DNA of 54,569 nt from Planctomycetaceae bacterium. GTDB lineage: Bacteria > Planctomycetota > Planctomycetia > Planctomycetales > Planctomycetaceae. Both the position numbers and the translations under genes were made by a program. Position 1 is the first letter of the stretch, and each line of letters opens with the position of its first letter. The stretch is from the NCBI GenBank assembly GCA_021732845.1, contig JAKFUF010000089.1, forward strand, positions 1-54,569, in the 5' to 3' direction. A model generated the notes under the pieces. That model had not been told where the DNA came from. It made no database searches and was given only the letters and a program-made list of their open reading frames with translations. Positions 17,001 through 24,832 of this stretch are shown here, piece after piece.

Positions 17001-17525
17001 TACAAAGTAGACGAGTCACTCCGTGACTCGAACCCAGGCGCTCAGTGATTGGACGACTCTACGCTTCCCGTAACGCCTCACGCCGAACGGCGAGCACGCA
17101 CGGCGTAGTGCGAAGGCCCGTTGACCACCGAGGTGAACTCGGTGGGGTTGTGGGTCGGGATGGCTCGTCCGCGCACCTTGAGCGGCACGGCGCGAGCCGT
17201 CCGGTGATGGATTTCCGGCGCTCCGAGCGGTCGTCACCGGTCACCGGAGGGCTTGCGTCCAGCCGCTACAAAGTCGACGAGTCACTCCGTGACTCGAACC
17301 CAGGCGCGGAATGCTGAACGACTTTACGCTTCACGTAACGCTTCACGCCGAACGGCGAGCACGCGCGGCGTAGTGCGAAGGCCCGTTGACCACCGAGGTG
17401 AACTCAGTGGGGTTGTTGGTGGGGATGGCTCATCCGCGCGCCTGTAGCGGCACGGCGCGAGCCGTCCGGTGATGGATTTCCGGCGCTCCGAGCGGTCGTC
17501 ACCGGTCACCGGAGGGCTTGCGCCC
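17001..17525 (+). repeat. Two tandem copies of a ~265-bp composite repeat
   Basis: Unit 1 (17001-17266) and unit 2 (17267-17525) are nearly identical by eye. Each holds, in order, TACAAAGTmGACGAGTCAC with the GAGTCAC palindrome (17013-17029; 17279-17295), the GGCGTAGTGCGAAGGCCCG and CACCGAGGTGAACT modules, GAGCCGTCCGGTGATGGATT, and CACCGGAGGGCTTGCG. A partial third copy (17797-17880) repeats the end-to-beginning junction with a palindrome at 17836-17852. Open frames in this area are by-products of the repeats and are not called as genes. Confidence 0.8.
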
Positions 17526-17592
17526 TCGTTGTTACACACAAGTCGACAGGGGCATTGGCCACGCGGCAAATGGTAGGGTTTGATTCTATGTC

Positions 17593-17745
17593 GATGTGGC
17601 GGGAGGGCGAAGCTCCTGCTGAGCCGCGGTCAACAGTGCGTGCCCGCTTCTCGCCGACTTTCCCTCACGAACGGGGCCAGATTCGCCGTAAAGACCGTGT
17701 GTTTTCTTGCTCGCGGCTCGGCAGCAGCCTCGCCCCCCCGCCACG
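17593..17745. repeat. Inverted pair of the GGCGGGAGGGCGAAGC repeat
   Basis: TGGCGGGAGGGCGAAGCTCC followed by TGCTGAGCCGCG (about 17595-17626) is matched in inverse by CGCGGCTCGGCAGCAGCC followed by TCGCCCCCCCGCCA (about 17712-17743), with four differences in about 32 bases. Translated, the left arm gives REGEAPAEP, a peptide I recall from many spurious planctomycete gene calls, so this is a widespread interspersed repeat. The pair spans about 150 bases and could be a MITE. Confidence 0.6.
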
Positions 17746-18038
17746 TCGCCCGATGGGTCGGCACCATGAAATCCCCGATGCCGGCAACTTGTGTGTAGCA
17801 CCGGAGGGCTTGCGCCCAGCCGCTACAAAATCGACGAGTCACTCCGTGACTCGAACCCAGGCACGGAATGCTGAATGACGTAAAGCCGTCTCAACGGCTT
17901 GAGCGGCTCCCTGATGCAGTGCAGAAAACCGACAATCCTCCCGCAAAAACCCCAAAAGACAATGGCCTGGGGTTAGGGAGACCGCACATGCTGGAGTAAA
18001 GCACCAATACTTCACCGTGTGTCCGCTCTCTTCCGACG

Positions 18039-19454
18039 ATGTCCGTTCCCACCACCCTGCATTCCCCCCTGCCGACTGCCCGCTCGGCGGAACTAACTGC
18101 CGGCAACTGTCGGCAAGCGCACGCCTGGCCGTGGCTGCTGTTCAGCGCCGTTATGGTGCTGCTTCTCGCCCCCAGTTTCGTGGCAAACATCCGGCCCGCG
18201 CGGGGGTTGATTCCAGACTTCTTCAAGGAATGGGTGTCGGCCCGCAACTATTTCACCGGCCACCCCGTCTATGCGAATCAACGGGACAGCCTATGGCGGA
18301 CGATGCGGCTGAAGCCGGGAGAGGGTTGGTTTGAGGAGTACAACGCCCACCCCCCCACGGCCGTACTGATCTCTCTCCCCTTCGGCCTGCTCAATTACCA
18401 GGACGCCCATGCGGCGTGGAACCTCTGCTCCCTGGCGCTCCTGGCGCTGACACTCTGGCGCGTCAGTGTGGCTCTCTCCCTCCGCTGGAATCTGGCGGGT
18501 TGGTCAGCCGTTCTGGGACTGCTGCTGGTCTGCGACCCGCTCCGCCAGACGATCAACCAAGGGCAGCTCAATCTCGTCCTGTTGTGGCTTCTGGCCGAGA
18601 CGTGGATCGCCGACCGGCAGGGCCGGCCGCTGCTGGCCGGCTGGTGGCTCGGCTGGGCGGCAGCCATCAAGCTGTTTCCCGTGTTCCTGTTTTTGTACTT
18701 CCTGATGCGCCGCGACTGGCGGGCGATTGCCGCAGGCGTCGTCTCGTGTGCGGCAGTGATGGGGCTGACGACCGCCATCTTGGGTTGGCAAGCCCATGTC
18801 GATTACGTCACGCTGGCCATGCCCGCCCTGCGTTCAATGCGTGATGCCTGGGGAAATGTGTCGCTCGACGCCTTTTGGGCTCGGCTGTTCGATGCCCCAA
18901 GTTCCGTGGTCGAGGCTTGGCAAACGCTGCCGGCCTGGCGGATTGCCGGGACCGTCCTGAGTTCATTGGCATTGCTTGGGTGGCTGATCGCCCGCCTTCG
19001 CAATTCGGATCGTTTTAAAACAGACGACGCGGGATTCTCGCTGTGTGTCGTCGCCATGCTGCTGCTCTCGCCAATCACCTGGGCGCATTACTTCATGCTG
19101 CTGTTGGTGCCGTTGGCGATTGCCTGGAGAACGACCTTCGGGCAAGGCAACAATTCATCAGGCGGCGCGGATTCGTCTGCCCGTTGGTCCGGACGACAAG
19201 TCGTGTTTCACCTCGTGTTCTGGTCGCTGCTGTTGGCCCCGCGCATCGGTTGGAGCCTCGCCTTCCGGCTGCCGCCAACGGTCACCACAGCCGACCACCG
19301 CCAGACCACGAAACGGTCGATGTGGAAGCTCGATGGCCGGGTGGCGCTTCCCGTCCATTCGCTGACTGGGTTGTCGTACCAGACCTACGCGCTGCTGGCC
19401 TTGTTTGGGCTGCTGTACGTGAAGCCACGCGAAGCGGTGGCACGGCCATCTTAG
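18039..19454 (+). CDS. GT87-like membrane glycosyltransferase
   Basis: The 471-residue protein has about ten membrane helices. The first large loop carries DFFKEWVSARNYFTGHPVY, the aspartate-containing segment typical of DUF2029/GT87, followed by YNAHPPTAVLISLPFGLL with the HPP motif and QGQLNLVLLWLLAETW, the family's GQ.N motif. A GT-C polyprenol-phosphate sugar transferase acting outside the cytoplasmic membrane is expected; donor and acceptor are unknown. The start ATG lacks a good ribosome site. It shares only family-level similarity with the protein at 9048-10316. Its stop codon lies inside a CACGGCC..GGCCGTG interspersed hairpin. Confidence 0.82.
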   Translation: MSVPTTLHSPLPTARSAELTAGNCRQAHAWPWLLFSAVMVLLLAPSFVANIRPARGLIPDFFKEWVSARNYFTGHPVYANQRDSLWRTMRLKPGEGWFEEYNAHPPTAVLISLPFGLLNYQDAHAAWNLCSLALLALTLWRVSVALSLRWNLAGWSAVLGLLLVCDPLRQTINQGQLNLVLLWLLAETWIADRQGRPLLAGWWLGWAAAIKLFPVFLFLYFLMRRDWRAIAAGVVSCAAVMGLTTAILGWQAHVDYVTLAMPALRSMRDAWGNVSLDAFWARLFDAPSSVVEAWQTLPAWRIAGTVLSSLALLGWLIARLRNSDRFKTDDAGFSLCVVAMLLLSPITWAHYFMLLLVPLAIAWRTTFGQGNNSSGGADSSARWSGRQVVFHLVFWSLLLAPRIGWSLAFRLPPTVTTADHRQTTKRSMWKLDGRVALPVHSLTGLSYQTYALLALFGLLYVKPREAVARPS

Positions 19455-19525
19455 GCCGTGCGGGGTGTGGAATCGGCGTGGCTCCCTCTAAGGGCGGACT
19501 AGGAAGCCCGCCCTACGTGTTCCTT

Positions 19526-20761
19526 TCACGCCTTCTCCGCGCCCCACAGCTCCGCCAGCTTGACCAGCACATCGACCGCGTGCTGCATCTCTTCGACGCT
19601 GGTCCATTCCAGCGGCGAATGCGGGTTGTGTTCGCCCGTCGAGAGGTTCGGCGTCGGCAGTCCCAGGGCCGTCATCCGCGAGCCATCCGTCCCGCCGCGG
19701 ATGATGTTCGCCTCCGCCTCCATGCCAGCCCGCCGCGTGGCCTCCAATGCCAGCGGCACCGCCCGTGGCTCTTTTCCGAGCCCGTCCCGCATGTTGCGGT
19801 ACTGCTCGACAAACTTGATTTCGATCTGCGCTTTGGGGTGCTTGGTGCGCAGGTCGGCAGCGATGGATTCCAACAGTTGGCGGTATTCCAGCAGTTTGGG
19901 CGTCTCGAAGTCCCGCAGGATCAGCCGAGCCGTCGCCTTGGCGACACTTCCTTCCTGGGTGTACGGGTGAATAAACCCTTCGCGGCCATCCGTCGTTTCG
20001 GGGCTCAACCGGTCGGAGGGCAAGCGGCTCAGGAACTCACTGAGGATCCGGATCGCATTGACCATTTTCCCGCGACCGATCGAGGGGTGAATGTTCACGC
20101 CCGTCACGGTCACGACCGCCCCATCCGCCGAGAAGGTCTCGCAGTCGACCTGGCCGGCACCATCTCCGTCGAGCGTGTAGGCGCACACCGCGCCCAGCCG
20201 TTTGAAGTCCAGGTGATCCACACCCCGGCCGATTTCCTCATCGCAGGTAAAGCACAGCCGGATCGCCCCGTGGGGAATTTCGGGGTGAGCCACGAGGTGC
20301 GCGGCGGCCGACATGATCACCGCCACACCGGCCTTGTCATCGGCACCCAAGAGCGTCGTGCCGTCCGTGGTGACCAGCGTGGCTCCGTGCAGCTCTTCCA
20401 GCGCCGGGTTCTCCGACACGCGGATTACCCGGCTGGGGGCGCCCGGAAGCACGATGTCGCCACCCTGGTAGTTGGGGTGTACGACAGGCTGGACATTGGT
20501 GCCCGACGTTTCCGGCGAGGTGTCGACATGCGCCGAAAGGGCGATAACGGGTGCCGCATGGGAGACCGTGGCCGGAACAGTGGCCATCAGGATGCCAAAC
20601 TCATCCAGGTGGACATCGGCCAGCCCCATCTCGCGGCATTCGGCCTCGAGAATCCGGCACAGGGTGAGCTGCTTGGCCGTACTGGGGACCGTGCTGCTGT
20701 GCTCGTCCGATTGAGTGTCCACGCGGACATACCGCAGAAATCGATCCAGCAAAGTGCTCAC
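19526..20761 (-). CDS. pepT: Peptidase T (tripeptide aminopeptidase)
   Basis: This M20-family zinc aminopeptidase removes the N-terminal residue from tripeptides in the cytoplasm. I choose the GTG at 20761 (VSTLLDRFLRYVRVDTQSD) because GAGGG stands upstream and the resulting 411 residues match the usual 408-410; an ATG at 20920 would add 53 unrelated residues. Metal and catalytic motifs are present: SAHVDTSPE (zinc histidine and catalytic aspartate), LLGADDKAGVAVI (bridging aspartate) and CFTCDEEIGRG (catalytic glutamate pair), then IIRGGTDGSRMTALGLPTPN and the C-terminal histidine in STGEHNPHSPLEW. All expected residues are intact. Confidence 0.95.
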   Translation of the reverse strand: MSTLLDRFLRYVRVDTQSDEHSSTVPSTAKQLTLCRILEAECREMGLADVHLDEFGILMATVPATVSHAAPVIALSAHVDTSPETSGTNVQPVVHPNYQGGDIVLPGAPSRVIRVSENPALEELHGATLVTTDGTTLLGADDKAGVAVIMSAAAHLVAHPEIPHGAIRLCFTCDEEIGRGVDHLDFKRLGAVCAYTLDGDGAGQVDCETFSADGAVVTVTGVNIHPSIGRGKMVNAIRILSEFLSRLPSDRLSPETTDGREGFIHPYTQEGSVAKATARLILRDFETPKLLEYRQLLESIAADLRTKHPKAQIEIKFVEQYRNMRDGLGKEPRAVPLALEATRRAGMEAEANIIRGGTDGSRMTALGLPTPNLSTGEHNPHSPLEWTSVEEMQHAVDVLVKLAELWGAEKA

Positions 20762-20998
20762 TGAGGATCCCTCAAGAAGGCCGCCAACGATTTGGAGACA
20801 GAGTCGTTTGTACTCACCGCATGGTAATCGCGAAGGCCACGATTTCGTAGGTTGGGCCTCAGCCCAACCGTCCCCCCGTTGAATGAATTGAAGTGCGTGA
20901 GACGCGTCGTTCCGACACAATGGAGATGATCACGATCGAGTCGAACTGAGTTTCCAAGTCAACCAGATTGACCTAAGCCCCAGCGTATAAAAGACAAA

Positions 20999-21035
20999 GG
21001 GCGTTTGAAGACAGTGGTCTTCAAACGCCCTTTTT
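20999..21035. terminator. Strong bidirectional rho-independent terminator
   Basis: GGGCGTTTGAAGAC (20999-21012) pairs perfectly over 14 bases with GTCTTCAAACGCCC (21017-21030), loop AGTG. On the plus strand TTTTT follows; on the minus strand TTTGTCTTTT follows. It starts seven bases past the 3' end of tRNA-Ala on the minus strand and should end that transcript. Confidence 0.9.
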
Positions 21036-21041
21036 ATTAAG

Positions 21042-21114
21042 TGGAGGATAGGGGATTTGAACCCCTGACCTACAGACTGCCAGCCTGTCGCTCTCCCAGC
21101 TGAGCTAATCCCCC
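21042..21114 (-). tRNA. tRNA-Ala (anticodon GGC)
   Basis: The minus strand folds as a full cloverleaf of 73 bases. The acceptor stem GGGGGAU pairs with AUCCUCC and contains the G3:U70 pair that identifies alanine tRNAs. The D arm is GCUCAGCUGGGAGAGC, the anticodon loop is CUGGCAG (anticodon GGC, reading GCC/GCU), and the T arm contains GGGGUUCAAAUCCCC. The discriminator base is A. CCA is not encoded, so it must be added by nucleotidyltransferase. Confidence 0.97.
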
Positions 21115-21293
21115 GGTAGCTTCTAAGTCGTCTGTTACAGACGACACCTCAATTTCGACGATTTTGCCGCCGCACTTGAGGAACGTCCAAGATATCAGCC
21201 TGGAAGGCGGGTGTCAACGCACTCTTCACCCTTTCGAGACCTGTCTTCGCAACAGAACAGAATGCCCCAAGCCTCCCATGTTGCCTTTCACCT

Positions 21294-22451
21294 TCATCCC
21301 ACTTCGATCAAATCTCGGCTGAAGGTGGAGAGCAGCTCCGTGCCGGTTTCCGTCACCAGCACGTTGTCGATGATCCGCGCACCCAGTCGCTCGTCTCCCA
21401 AAAACACCGGTGGCTCGATGGTGACCACCATGCCGGCTTCCAAGGTATAGGGGTTCCCGCCAAACATGTGGATCGGTTCGCCCCAGGTGGGGGGGAAGCC
21501 GGGGGCGAGGCCGTAGCCCGACGTGTGGACCCGGCCGCGATCGAGCCCCGCATCGGCGATGATCCGCCTGGAGGCTTCGTAGGGCACGATGGCGGGAACA
21601 CCGGCTCGAATCTCTGCGATCTGGGCATCGCACGCCCGCCGGACGACGTCATACAGTTCCCGCATGCGGGGTGTCGGCTGGCCCAGGCAGAACTGCCGGC
21701 CAATGGTGGAAGTGTATCGTTTGTAAGTGGTTCCGTACTCAATACTGCCGTACTCTCCCGGCTCCATCCGGCGGTTCGTCGGCGGGCCGTGGCTGAAACC
21801 CGAACGCGGTCCAGAAACCAGATTCATGGGGCTGGCCGCCAGCCCGCTGCCACCGGTCAACAGCGCGTGGTACACGTCGCCGGCCACTTCCAATTCGGAG
21901 CGGCCTGGCCGCAGTGCCTGAACGAATACTCCCATCGCCTTGTCAGCGATCTGGCTCGCCTGCCTGATGTAGGCCAGTTCCTGAGCGGACTTCACCAGCT
22001 TCAACTGATGCACCAGTTCCGTGGGTTCGGCCACCAGCGAATCCCCCAGGCAGGCTTTGATCCGCAGGTAGTGGTGTGGGTGCAGGTAGTAAGCTGGAAC
22101 CTCCATCCCGACACGGGTTCCCGGCAGACCCATTGACTTGGCGAGCGCCGCAAAGGCCGCGATGGGGTCTTCCGGTTCCGGCCCGCCCCAGGCACGCAGC
22201 TCATCAACGAATGCGTCATCCTGAAACTCGGCCCGCTCGCCCTCGCGGGTCAGCACGGCGATCGGACCGGGCGTGGCTCCAATCAGCAGGCACTGAAATT
22301 CCTGGTAGCTTTTCGCGTCCGAGCCGGTCAGCCAGTGGATCGACACCGGATGAAACACCACCAGCCAGTCGAGCCCCGCCCGCTCCAACGCCTCGCGCGT
22401 CCGTTTGCGGCGGGAGGCGAATTCTTCTTCTGTGAAATCCAGTTTGGACAT
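21294..22451 (-). CDS. M24 family (creatinase/aminopeptidase P-like) hydrolase with altered metal site
   Basis: The 385-residue protein has a creatinase-type N-terminal domain (LERAGLDWLVVFHPVSIHWL, about 25-45) and an M24 pita-bread domain from about residue 155. Several positions that bind metal in aminopeptidase P or methionine aminopeptidase are changed: the IDxG aspartate is E (SIEYGTTYKRY), the SD aspartate is T (YTSTIGR), and the GHG histidine is Y (SGYGLAPGFPPTWGE). The GYxxGxGFPPxWGE form is what I remember from ectoine-hydrolase (DoeA)-like and creatinase-like members, which need no classical dinuclear centre. A C-N hydrolase on a small amide is more likely than a peptidase, but the substrate is unknown. 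Confidence 0.85.
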   Translation of the reverse strand: MSKLDFTEEEFASRRKRTREALERAGLDWLVVFHPVSIHWLTGSDAKSYQEFQCLLIGATPGPIAVLTREGERAEFQDDAFVDELRAWGGPEPEDPIAAFAALAKSMGLPGTRVGMEVPAYYLHPHHYLRIKACLGDSLVAEPTELVHQLKLVKSAQELAYIRQASQIADKAMGVFVQALRPGRSELEVAGDVYHALLTGGSGLAASPMNLVSGPRSGFSHGPPTNRRMEPGEYGSIEYGTTYKRYTSTIGRQFCLGQPTPRMRELYDVVRRACDAQIAEIRAGVPAIVPYEASRRIIADAGLDRGRVHTSGYGLAPGFPPTWGEPIHMFGGNPYTLEAGMVVTIEPPVFLGDERLGARIIDNVLVTETGTELLSTFSRDLIEVG

Positions 22452-22654
22452 GGCGGGACTGATCTACAACAGTGACGAGAGATTTCAAATTCCACAGTAC
22501 TGTAGAATGGCCTTCCTAGGCCGTTCGGTAGGCGGTGGACATCCGCTGGTCTAAAAACCTCGGATGAATGGATTGAGCTGGGAATTTGCCAAATCGATGG
22601 ATGAATGGGAGCATCGACCGTCCATCGGGACGGCCTCGGAAGGCCATCCTACGG
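22452..22654. repeat. Intergenic pair of GGCC-rich interspersed hairpins
   Basis: AGAATGGCCTTCCTAGGCCG (about 22504-22523) and GGGACGGCCTCGGAAGGCCA (about 22627-22646) are two related hairpins in this short gap, in opposite orientation. They belong to the same family as the hairpins after fabI and after the 18039-19454 gene. Confidence 0.5.
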
Positions 22655-24358
22655 TCAAAACCCCAGAATCTGAATCTCGCTCAGACCCGAGGTGCCGCCG
22701 GGCTGCCAGGCGGATCGGCACTCCAATCGGATGTAGCGGCCGCGGACGCAGGGGACGGTGATGGTGCTGCTGTAGTCGTGAGTGCCCGCCGCGCCAGGCG
22801 CCTGGACGACGATTCCTTGAGCCACGGGCGTGAGGGCGGCCGGCGTGTTGCTGACGTACACGTCGACTTCTTTCCAGCCGTGTTGCTTTGTGGCAGGCTC
22901 ATTGAGATTCCAGAAGCGGATGGCAGCCACCGAGCGTTCGCTGCCCAGGTCGAGCACGAGGGTGGCGGGTTTGTCTCCGGGGTAGCGCCACATGGTTTTG
23001 ATGTCGATTGAATTCCAGACACCATCCAAGAGGGCAGTGCCCGGGCTCTCGGGGATTTCCGCGGAAGACCGCAGAAGCTTCACATCCGTGAGTGGTTTCG
23101 GGGCCACGCACCGGATCAGCATGCCGAATGATTGCGCGCTTTGAGCCACGGCGGGATTGGTGCTCGCGGAGAGCAGGGTCAGCCGTTCGGGAAGCTGCGT
23201 CAACTGCTCCGACTGTTCGGCGGTCAGGTTTTCAAATCCGCGCAGTGATTGGAAGTCGACCAAGGAATGGACGACGGCCGCATGCTGAGCCGCCGTGAGG
23301 GCCGTGGCCAGTTCGGGAGAGTCTGCAAACAACGCCGGCAGCAGGGTGACGAGTGTTTGTGGCGGCGGGTCGACAACGCCGGCGAGGGCCGAGAGCGCCG
23401 CGGAGCGCTGCGCGGGGTCGGTCGTTTTGACATAGGTTTCCAGCAGGGCCGGGCCGGCTCCCGCCACGGAAATCTTCTGGAGTTCGCGAATGGCAATCGG
23501 CCACAGCGCGGCGGATTCGCTGCGGTTGAGCGTGGCCACCAACAGCGGAATGGTCCGTGGCGGATCACTGAAACTTCGCAGCATTTCCAAGGCATTCGTG
23601 GCCGCACGGACATCCTTCCCCTCGATCACCCCGGCCAGCAGGGGGAGAGCAACTTCGGGGTCGGCCACCAGTTTGCTGCGGGCTCCGCGGACTTCGGTCG
23701 GCGTCTCCGAAGACAACAGCTTCAGCGCGATGCCCATTTCCCGTGTGCGGCGGCGGCGGTCCTCGATCTGTTTGCGAAATCCCTCGACCAGCCGGCGGTC
23801 TTCATCCGACGGAAATGTCTTGAGCACATCGTCAATGGCGAGTGTCGCCTCTTCCAATTTTCCGGCCGTCAACAGGTCGCGGGCTTCGGAAATCCGCTGA
23901 GTTCGCCGCTGGGTCTGCATGGCGGTCAGCTTGACGTCGACCGCCTGCCGCTGGGTTTCGATCTGCTCCAGGATCTTCGCGTCAACCTTGGTTCCCAGCG
24001 CCTCTGCTTTCTCCAAGCCTTCCGTGGCCAGTTCGAGATTGCCTTTCTCCAAGGCAGCCGCAACCTCGGCCAGCAGTTTTTCCGCCGCCATTGTTTCCGG
24101 TGAGGGGCCAGGCGGAGCGGTAGGCGTGGCGGGATTCATCGGGGCCGGGGCCGGCGTCGCTTCAATCGGAGCCGTTGGCGCCGTCACGGACGGTTGGGCT
24201 GCGGCACGCGGCGCGGCGCTGACTGTGGCTTGGGGAGCGACATCGGGTTTTTCGACACTCTCCGAGGGTTCGCACCCCGGCAGGATCATGGCGAGGACAG
24301 GCAGACAGATTGCCATGGCCGAGATGGAGCCGCGCACACCAGAACCTGCACACCGCAT
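22655..24358 (-). CDS. Lipoprotein with coiled-coil/HEAT-like middle and C-terminal discoidin-like domain
   Basis: The 567-residue protein has a lipoprotein signal (MAICLPVLAMILPGCEP; lipid-attachment cysteine at residue 29), a Pro/Ala-rich linker to about residue 90, a charged helical region with TPR-like spacing to about 200, and alpha-helical HEAT-like repeats to about 430 (VRAATNALEMLRSFSDPP and similar). The last 135 residues look like a galactose-binding/discoidin (F5/8 type C) beta-sandwich: LLDGVWNSIDIKTMW, TLVLDLGSERSVAAIRFWN, WKEVDVYVSNTP and RGRYIRLECRS, all typical of that fold. A surface protein binding glycans or another envelope component is likely; the substrate is unknown. 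Confidence 0.75.
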   Translation of the reverse strand: MRCAGSGVRGSISAMAICLPVLAMILPGCEPSESVEKPDVAPQATVSAAPRAAAQPSVTAPTAPIEATPAPAPMNPATPTAPPGPSPETMAAEKLLAEVAAALEKGNLELATEGLEKAEALGTKVDAKILEQIETQRQAVDVKLTAMQTQRRTQRISEARDLLTAGKLEEATLAIDDVLKTFPSDEDRRLVEGFRKQIEDRRRRTREMGIALKLLSSETPTEVRGARSKLVADPEVALPLLAGVIEGKDVRAATNALEMLRSFSDPPRTIPLLVATLNRSESAALWPIAIRELQKISVAGAGPALLETYVKTTDPAQRSAALSALAGVVDPPPQTLVTLLPALFADSPELATALTAAQHAAVVHSLVDFQSLRGFENLTAEQSEQLTQLPERLTLLSASTNPAVAQSAQSFGMLIRCVAPKPLTDVKLLRSSAEIPESPGTALLDGVWNSIDIKTMWRYPGDKPATLVLDLGSERSVAAIRFWNLNEPATKQHGWKEVDVYVSNTPAALTPVAQGIVVQAPGAAGTHDYSSTITVPCVRGRYIRLECRSAWQPGGTSGLSEIQILGF

Positions 24359-24412
24359 GATGCATCCTGAATGAAATTTCGGACCCGTCTTAAACGACTG
24401 TGTAAACGACTG

Positions 24413-24772
24413 TCAGTGTTTGCGTCTCGAGGGTGGTTCGTTGAGTGACTTTTCGACTTGCTTCATTCCGTGGCCGCCCAGCAGCGCGAGCAGTTCGACG
24501 CCAATGATCCCTGCCGGCAGCCAGATGCGGTTCGTGACGTTGAAACCAATGACTTCCACAACATTGGGGATCTGCGTGACGGCAATGAGGAGGAATTGGG
24601 CGATGGCGGCCTTGTTTGTAGCGCTCGAGGCCCGGCGAAGCAGATCCGTTTCGGAACTCCGCCAGCCGGCGTGGTGGGCATAACCGGAAGCCATGAAACC
24701 CCAGCCCACCACGGCGATCACGATCATCACCATGGCGATGACCCAGTTCACTGATCGCGGCTTTTCGGCCAT
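24413..24772 (-). CDS. Small integral membrane protein
   Basis: The protein of 119 residues begins MAEKPRSVNWVIAMVMIVI, with AGAGGAA upstream of the ATG. It has three hydrophobic segments (about residues 10-32, 55-75 and 80-100) and a basic tail (PPSRRKH). It lies about 60 bases after the large MoxR-linked membrane protein and is on the same strand, so it may belong to that transcript. No family recognised. An overlapping frame (24390-24836) is a shadow because it lacks the hydrophobic pattern. Confidence 0.7.
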   Translation of the reverse strand: MAEKPRSVNWVIAMVMIVIAVVGWGFMASGYAHHAGWRSSETDLLRRASSATNKAAIAQFLLIAVTQIPNVVEVIGFNVTNRIWLPAGIIGVELLALLGGHGMKQVEKSLNEPPSRRKH

Positions 24773-24832
24773 GAACGGTTCCTCTTCCGAGTGACAACGG
24801 CGCGCTGCCCGCAGGCGGAATAGTTGGTCCCA

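Larger units (their letters stand above)
16661..18038. other. 1.4-kb non-coding repeat nest
   Basis: No gene is supported in this stretch. The first 150 bases are AT-rich (for example TTTTTACCACAAAAAATG) and probably contain the promoter of the HTH gene pair, which reads leftward. The rest is the MITE-like element, the tandem composite repeats, the GGCGGGAGGGCGA inverted pair and a partial third repeat unit, listed separately. Bases 17880-18038 hold no recognised signal. Confidence 0.7.

Noticed and set aside
17045-17878. Several short ORFs of 60-110 codons between 17 and 17.9 kb
   Set aside because: They are translations of the same repeat units in several frames on both strands and have no independent evidence.
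16997-17880. CRISPR array in the 17 kb repeats
   Set aside because: Units are about 265 bases, contain palindromes and modules, and lack short regular repeats with unique spacers; there are no cas genes.
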